From: Bacillota bacterium
GTDB taxonomy: Bacteria; Bacillota; Clostridia; Acetivibrionales; JAFADI01
Assembly (NCBI GenBank): GCA_023424965.1
Contig: JAFADI010000046.1
Span: 1-63,575 of the forward strand
DNA length: 63,575 nt
Direction of reading: 5' to 3'
Shown: in pieces, positions 59,710-63,575 of the stretch
Layout: each line of letters begins with the position of its first letter
Numbering within the stretch: the first letter of the stretch is position 1
The notes under the pieces: model-generated
What the model was told of the DNA's origin: nothing
What the model saw: the letters and a program-made list of their open reading frames with translations, nothing else
Database searches by the model: none
Translations under genes and position numbers: made by a program

Positions 59710-59737
59710 GAAACAATATATATAATTATATTGTTTC
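59710..59737 (-). promoter_or_regulatory. 28-bp palindrome upstream of the amidotransferase gene
   Basis: GAAACAATATA (59710-59720) and TATATTGTTTC (59727-59737) are perfect inverted repeats with a six-base centre. A TATAAT lies within it on the minus strand, so it may be an operator over a promoter, 43 bp before the gene. Confidence 0.5.
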
Positions 59738-59803
59738 TCTCATAATTTTGTTTCACATAAATTTTTGTCCTGAGCCCGCCGTATCTACGGGATGAGCGGA
59801 AAC

Positions 59804-60379
59804 CTAGATGTCGTAGGCGAGAATGATGGCCTTTGCTATTTCCCGCATGGGTATCCCCCGGTCCATGCTCTGCTTCTGAATCCGCTTAAAGGCCTCGGAT
59901 TCAGACAGGTTAAGATTTTTCATCAGGAGGCCCTTGGCTTTTTCAACCTCTTTACGGGTATCCAGTGTGGACTTAAGCTCCTCAATCTCTCTTTCGAGAT
60001 CTTTGATTTTCCTCCTGTTTTTAACCATAAGGTCAATGGTATTTACCAGGCTTATTTTGTTCAGCGGCTTTGTCATAAAGACAAAACCCCGCTCTTCTTT
60101 AATATCCTCCACAACATTTCTCTGCACGTCGTTGGATATCAAGATAGTGTCACATAATTTATCTTCAATTGCAATTTTAGCTATCTCATAACCGCCCATC
60201 AACGCCAAATCAAAGTCCAACAAAGTTATATCCGGACGCAAAGCTCTCATTTTTCGCAGACACTCGTGCCCGTCTTTGGCAGAGTCAATAACAATATATC
60301 CGTTCTCCGTCAGTATAAGCTTTAATTTGTTGATTGACGTGTCATTGCTCATAGCTACAAGTATCCTTGCTGCATCCAT
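59804..60379 (-). CDS. ANTAR-domain response regulator (RNA-binding antiterminator)
   Basis: The 191-residue protein has an N-terminal receiver (ITLLDFDLALMGGYE with a phosphoacceptor Asp, TKP as the Lys switch), a coiled coil (about 120-140) and a C-terminal ANTAR domain (EVEKAKGLLMKNLNLSESEAFKRIQKQSMDRGIPMREIAKAII). ANTAR proteins bind paired hairpins in nascent RNA and stop termination. It is 37 bp after glnA, and such glnA-linked ANTAR proteins regulate nitrogen genes in clostridia. The T9-ending hairpin before glnA is its probable target. Confidence 0.93.
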   Translation of the reverse strand: MDAARILVAMSNDTSINKLKLILTENGYIVIDSAKDGHECLRKMRALRPDITLLDFDLALMGGYEIAKIAIEDKLCDTILISNDVQRNVVEDIKEERGFVFMTKPLNKISLVNTIDLMVKNRRKIKDLEREIEELKSTLDTRKEVEKAKGLLMKNLNLSESEAFKRIQKQSMDRGIPMREIAKAIILAYDI

Positions 60380-60416
60380 ATGAACACCCCAAAATGATGT
60401 AAAAATCGGGAGCTTT

Positions 60417-61751
60417 TTAATATTTGGTAAGATACTGATCCGTTTCCCACTTGCTTATCTTTGTTGTGTAATCCAACCATTCTTCGTTCTTGGCTTCAAT
60501 ATACTTCTCAAAAATATGTTCTCCCATGACAGCTTTTGCAAGCTCGCTGTTCTTCAATTCCTCAATGGCCTCCTCGAGGCTTCCGGGCAGAGAATCGATC
60601 CCTTCGGCCTTCCTCTGCTCACCGGTCATCTGGAATATGTTTTTATCCGTCGAAGCAGGTGGTTCGACCTTGTTTTTTATTCCTTCCAGTCCGGCAGTAA
60701 GAATTGCCGCCAGTGACAGATATGGGTTACAGGAAGGATCCGGACACCTTAATTCAATTCTTGTGGACTCTCCTCTTGCCGCCGGTATCCTGATGAGGGG
60801 ACTTCTGTTTCTTGCGGACCATGCGATATAAACCGGTGCTTCATACCCCGGAACAAGTCTCTTGTAGGAATTGACGATAGGGTTGGTAATTGCGGCGATG
60901 GACCGCATGTGCTTCATCAATCCGCCGATAAAATAGTAGGCATCCTTACTGAGCTGGAGAGGGTCCTTTTCATCATAAAAAGCATTCTTACCGTTTTTAA
61001 ACAAGGAGGCATTGGTGTGCATTCCAGATCCGTTAATGCCGAAAATGGGCTTGGGCATAAAGGTCGCATGGAGCCCGTGCCTTTGAGCAATTGTTTTTAC
61101 AACCAGTTTAAAGGTAAGAATAGCATCTGCAGTTTCCAGCGCGTTTGAATATTTGAAATCAATCTCATGCTGTCCCGGTGCTACTTCATGGTGGGAGGCT
61201 TCGATTTCAAAGCCCATTTCCTCCAGTGCAAGACACATATCCCTTCTTGCATTTTCACCCAGATCTACGGGACCCAGATCAAAATATCCCCCGTTGTCAT
61301 GGGTCACGGTGGTGGGATTTCCTTCATTATCGGTGAGGAAAAGAAAAAACTCGCACTCAGGTCCTACATTAAATGCCTCATAACCCATACCTGCGGCCTT
61401 TTCCAGAGCTCTCTTCAATACATACCTGGGGTCCCCTGCAAAAGGAGTGCCGTCGGGATTGTAAACATCGCATATCAGCCTTGCAACTTTTCCTGTCTGA
61501 GGCCTCCATGGAAAAATAACAAAGGTATTGGTGTCAGGCCTGAGATACATGTCGGATTCCTCAATCCGCACAAAGCCCTCAATGGATGACCCGTCAAACA
61601 TGCATTTGTTGTCAAGGGCTTTTTCAAGCTGTTCCGCTGTTATGGCAACATTTTTAAGTATTCCGAAGATATCCGTAAATTGGAGGCGTATGAACTTTAC
61701 ATCCTGCTCGTGAACAATTCTTAAAATATCTTCTCTTGTATACTTTGGCAT
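60417..61751 (-). CDS. glnA: Glutamine synthetase, type I
   Basis: The 444-residue enzyme makes glutamine from glutamate, ammonia and ATP. It opens YTREDILRIVHEQDVKFIRLQFTDIFG; further motifs are CMFDGSSIEGFVRIEESDMYL, the ATP/metal stretch HHEVAPGQHEIDFKYSNALETAD and NPIVNSYKRLVPGYEAPVYIAWSARNRSPLIRIP. Length is that of the short GSI-alpha form, which lacks the adenylylation-site loop, so control is by feedback and transcription. ATG 61751 is eight bases after AAGGAG. A leader with a terminator-like hairpin precedes it. Confidence 0.98.
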   Translation of the reverse strand: MPKYTREDILRIVHEQDVKFIRLQFTDIFGILKNVAITAEQLEKALDNKCMFDGSSIEGFVRIEESDMYLRPDTNTFVIFPWRPQTGKVARLICDVYNPDGTPFAGDPRYVLKRALEKAAGMGYEAFNVGPECEFFLFLTDNEGNPTTVTHDNGGYFDLGPVDLGENARRDMCLALEEMGFEIEASHHEVAPGQHEIDFKYSNALETADAILTFKLVVKTIAQRHGLHATFMPKPIFGINGSGMHTNASLFKNGKNAFYDEKDPLQLSKDAYYFIGGLMKHMRSIAAITNPIVNSYKRLVPGYEAPVYIAWSARNRSPLIRIPAARGESTRIELRCPDPSCNPYLSLAAILTAGLEGIKNKVEPPASTDKNIFQMTGEQRKAEGIDSLPGSLEEAIEELKNSELAKAVMGEHIFEKYIEAKNEEWLDYTTKISKWETDQYLTKY

Positions 61752-61806
61752 GATCCACACTCCTTAAAAGAAATTTTAAAATAACGTGGTTAGGCTGATA
61801 AAAGTC

Positions 61807-61905
61807 TAAAAAAAAACGCATCCAGCCCAGCATACAATCCGGTTGGAGAACGTCCTCGTTCAAAATCGGCTATAACATTCATATATTATTATAACATACC
61901 AATAT
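61807..61905 (-). promoter_or_regulatory. glnA promoter and candidate ANTAR-controlled attenuator
   Basis: On the minus strand a TG-extended TATAAT with TTGCAT 16 bp upstream gives the promoter. The leader then has GAACG/CGTTC around AGGA, followed by a hairpin (CCGG...CTGG region) and T9 (61808-61816), i.e. a small hairpin next to a probable terminator. This is the layout of ANTAR-regulated leaders. I have not folded it, and the hexaloop rule is not clearly met. Confidence 0.5.
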
Positions 61906-61932
61906 TATTATGCAATATTTATTTCAAATCTC

Positions 61933-61960
61933 TTGCAGGATTGCAAGCGAAATCCTGCAA
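61933..61960 (-). terminator. Hairpin after the STAS-domain gene
   Basis: TTGCAGGATT (61933-61942) and AATCCTGCAA (61951-61960) are perfect arms with an eight-base loop, 15 bp past the STAS gene stop. The T-run is poor on the minus strand, so it is a terminator or an mRNA end structure. Confidence 0.6.
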
Positions 61961-61975
61961 AATCAGTTTGACTTT

Positions 61976-62314
61976 TTACTTAAGCCTGTTCAAGGCTTCT
62001 CGTTCCGAGGGGTATATTTCGATAAATTTATTCAGCTTTGTCACTTCAAACAATTTCATGATGTCAGGAAGCAAATTGCATAAAATGAGCTTCCCTTTCT
62101 TTTCTTTAAATCGCCTGTCCGCCTCTGTAATGATGCTCAGACCTGCACTGTCCATATGGACTACTCCGTCCATGTTTATAATGACAGTGCCACCTTCGCA
62201 ATCCTTTGCCAGTTCATCAAGGATGTCTCTGAAGTCGTGCTGGGTGGGTATCCGCACCTGTCCGGCCATTCTTGCAATTTTAATTCCGTTTATCTCCTTC
62301 ATTTCGGCTTTCAT
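61976..62314 (-). CDS. STAS-domain anti-sigma factor antagonist
   Basis: The 112-residue protein is a single STAS domain: KIARMAGQVRIPTQHDFRDIL, then GGTVIINMDGVVHMDSAGLSIITEADRRFKEKKGKLILCN. The Ser in MDSAGLS is the usual phosphorylation site for a partner kinase of the RsbW/SpoIIAB type. No such kinase or sigma gene is adjacent, so its partner is elsewhere. ATG 62314 is five bases from GGAGG; ATG 62326 is a weaker alternative. Confidence 0.92.
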   Translation of the reverse strand: MKAEMKEINGIKIARMAGQVRIPTQHDFRDILDELAKDCEGGTVIINMDGVVHMDSAGLSIITEADRRFKEKKGKLILCNLLPDIMKLFEVTKLNKFIEIYPSEREALNRLK

Positions 62315-62407
62315 ATTAACCTCCATGTCCCCGGTGTAACCATTATATATTGAAAAGTACCATTTTTCAACACGTTTGAATCTTGTCCCACCGGCAAACG
62401 CCCATGC

Positions 62408-62435
62408 AAAAAGCCCCGCATTCTCACGCAGGGCT
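62408..62435 (-). terminator. Terminator after rubredoxin
   Basis: AGCCCCGC (62412-62419) and GCAGGGCT (62428-62435) pair with one mismatch. On the minus strand T5 follows, about 50 bp past the rubredoxin stop. Confidence 0.75.
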
Positions 62436-62486
62436 CCCTTCTCCGGCTCTTTTCAAATCCGGCCAAAATATTGGGGCTTCATACTT

Positions 62487-62645
62487 CTAAGCTTTTTCAA
62501 ACATGTCCTTGCCTACGCCGCACAGGGGGCATACCCAATCCTCAGGGATATCCTCAAAAGATGTGCCCGGTGCAATTCCACTGTCAGGGTCACCTATTTC
62601 AGGATCATAGACATACCCGCATGCAGTACAAACGTATTTATCCAT
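62487..62645 (-). CDS. Rubredoxin
   Basis: The 52-residue electron carrier has two Cys pairs, YVCTACGYVYDPEIGDPDSG and DWVCPLCGVGKDMFE, that bind one iron. CAGGAG eight bases before ATG 62645 sets the start, and the longer open frame upstream is not coding. Rubredoxins pass electrons to oxygen- or peroxide-reducing systems in anaerobes, which fits a Cu/Zn SOD elsewhere in the window. It is monocistronic, with a terminator behind it and a palindrome cluster in front. Confidence 0.97.
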   Translation of the reverse strand: MDKYVCTACGYVYDPEIGDPDSGIAPGTSFEDIPEDWVCPLCGVGKDMFEKA

Positions 62646-62770
62646 CGTATCAACTCCTGTTAAAAATTTTGGTTTGAATGGGAACCACAAATTTATTTCG
62701 TACACATTGCATTTCTTACCGGGTATTATTTTACCCTTTTTCACCCGGAAGTAACACCAATTTAGAAATA

Positions 62771-62920
62771 TTATACCATAAACACGAAAGAGTTTATGGT
62801 ATAATTGCGCAAGTGCATTTCGGCAAAGCCGAAAATCTTGCACGCGCATTAATTCTATAATAACCGCGTCAATCGTTTCAGCGGTTATTATACCATAAAC
62901 GCCACCATAAACGCGAAAGA
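62771..62920. repeat. Cluster of nested palindromes with repeated TTATACCATAAAC
   Basis: TTATACCATAAAC occurs at 62771-62783 and 62888-62900, and inverted at 62792-62804. Each direct copy is followed by CGAAAGA within a short distance. Between them, TTTCGGC-AAA-GCCGAAA and ATAATAACCGC/GCGGTTATTAT form further hairpins. Every GTTTATGGTATAAT copy is also a TG-extended -10 (two on the minus strand, one on the plus). It may be a small mobile element or a multi-promoter region for rubredoxin. Confidence 0.7.
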
Positions 62921-62923
62921 TTA

Positions 62924-63454
62924 CTAATAGTTCTTATTTCTCCAGTCACTTTTCAAGATCACCGATATGCCCAAAATGATTAAAAGCAGCGGAAGTATCA
63001 ATTTTCCTACCCCGAAGCCGAACAGCTCTTTCATGGACACGGTGGTGAAGAATACGATGGAAAGTCCCCCAAGAATCGCTACAGGGATCAAAAGCCCCTT
63101 TTGCCTTGTGCCGAAAAAATACAGTTCAAAAAGTCCCAGTGCCACCGCCGCCAAAAATCCCGGCCACAGTACATTCCAGATGCCAAAAAGCATGGAGAGC
63201 TGGCATGTAACACCCACTCCCAGCAGTATCCCTCCCGGTACCAGAATTCCCGGATCCCTGTTCCTGCCCGAGAAAAAGCTCAGGTGCATCAAAAAACTGG
63301 GAATCAAAAGAAACAGTGTAGGCCAGAACACGCTGATGATATATCCTACATCGATAAAGTCAAATACATTCAAAATATTCAGGTTCTTTAGTAGAAACAG
63401 TACGCCGAGACCCACGAACAAGGCCCCGATTACGATATTATTCCTTCTATACAT
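62924..63454 (-). CDS. LiaF/LiaI-like membrane protein
   Basis: The 176-residue protein has four to six hydrophobic helices (IVIGALFVGLGVLFLLKNL, VFWPTLFLLIPSFLMHL, LVPGGILLGVGVTCQLS, NVLWPGFLAAVALGLFELYFFG, LIPVAILGGLSIVFFTTVSM, LILPLLLIILGISVIL), with the NxxxG-rich pattern of DUF5668/LiaF_TM proteins. Relatives take part in cell-envelope stress sensing, but the cytosolic/exterior LiaF domain and a LiaRS system are absent here. ATG 63454 is nine bases after GGGAGG. Nothing further can be supported from 63455 to the window end. Confidence 0.8.
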   Translation of the reverse strand: MYRRNNIVIGALFVGLGVLFLLKNLNILNVFDFIDVGYIISVFWPTLFLLIPSFLMHLSFFSGRNRDPGILVPGGILLGVGVTCQLSMLFGIWNVLWPGFLAAVALGLFELYFFGTRQKGLLIPVAILGGLSIVFFTTVSMKELFGFGVGKLILPLLLIILGISVILKSDWRNKNY

Positions 63455-63575
63455 TCTATGAGTCCTCCCGCAAAATTTAACTGCTCTCATAAACATTATA
63501 AGAGCTGCCCCAAAAAAAGTCTGATTAATTTACATAATTATATGGGCTCAAATTTTACACGCCAGCTCTTTTAAG

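Noticed and set aside
62646..62849. N-terminal extension of rubredoxin
   Set aside because: The added residues are Lys/Arg/Phe-rich and unrelated to rubredoxins, while ATG 62645 has a good CAGGAG site.
62771..62920. Integration or attachment site
   Set aside because: There is no integrase, tRNA gene or gene-content break nearby; the palindromes fit a small element or promoter cluster better.

Overview
The window reads as chromosome from an anaerobic, low-to-mid GC Gram-positive bacterium of the class Clostridia. Supporting signs are the SigI/RsgI pair, secreted proteins with copper-amine-oxidase-type stalk domains, YesM/YesN two-component systems beside carbohydrate ABC transporters, a T-box on the ilv/leu operon, a Cys-rich (zinc-type) S18, rubredoxin, strong AGGAGG ribosome sites and use of TTG/GTG starts. 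The combination of a xylose operon, SigI/RsgI and carbohydrate-binding modules suggests a plant-polysaccharide degrader, but I cannot name the species. About 55 genes are present, mostly on the minus strand. There is no phage, insertion sequence, CRISPR array, rRNA or tRNA that I can support.

Layout. 1-7300: a LacI-controlled sugar/polyol catabolic regulon (SIS isomerase, zinc dehydrogenase, SAF-domain oxidoreductase, FGGY kinase, FucI-like isomerase, LacI regulator) with three copies of one palindromic operator. 7500-8840: rpsF-ssb-rpsR. 8950-12600 (plus strand): a GGDEF protein and glycogen branching enzyme. 12600-17420: a tandem structured repeat, an FMN-binding protein, a secreted multi-CBM protein, and rsgI/sigI. 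17670-19140 (plus): a nitroreductase and a Cu/Zn superoxide dismutase. 19860-24150: xylB-xylR-xylA. 24200-27880: HD-GYP, TetR and a hybrid kinase. 28070-45880: a large carbohydrate-uptake region with two ABC importers, two YesM/YesN systems, an orphan solute-binding protein, a GH172 (DUF2961) enzyme and an unassigned alpha/alpha-barrel glycosidase-like enzyme. 46050-47130: an L,D-transpeptidase and a small conserved protein. 47350-54390: T-box-controlled ilvB-ilvN-ilvC-leuA-cimA. 54460-58870: a secreted HExxH protein, HtrA, DUF951 and MscS. 58950-61900: a class I amidotransferase, an ANTAR regulator and glnA with a probable attenuator leader. 61970-63454: a STAS protein, rubredoxin, a cluster of nested palindromes and a LiaF-like membrane protein.

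How the genes work together. Sugars are imported by lipoprotein-dependent ABC systems whose genes are probably switched by adjacent YesM/YesN pairs. No ATPase gene lies nearby, so a shared MsiK/MalK-type ATPase elsewhere must energise them. The glycosidases in this region lack signal peptides and should act on imported oligosaccharides. Xylose is funnelled through XylA/XylB. The LacI regulon may handle a pentose or pentitol, with D-arabinose as the best guess, because the SIS protein resembles arabinose-5-phosphate isomerase and GH172 includes D-arabinofuranosidases. SigI/RsgI is a surface-signal system whose RsgI here has only a disordered exterior, while a CBM-rich secreted protein is encoded directly downstream. 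The amino-acid section makes branched-chain amino acids, with citramalate synthase as an alternative route to isoleucine, and assimilates nitrogen through glutamine synthetase under probable ANTAR antitermination.
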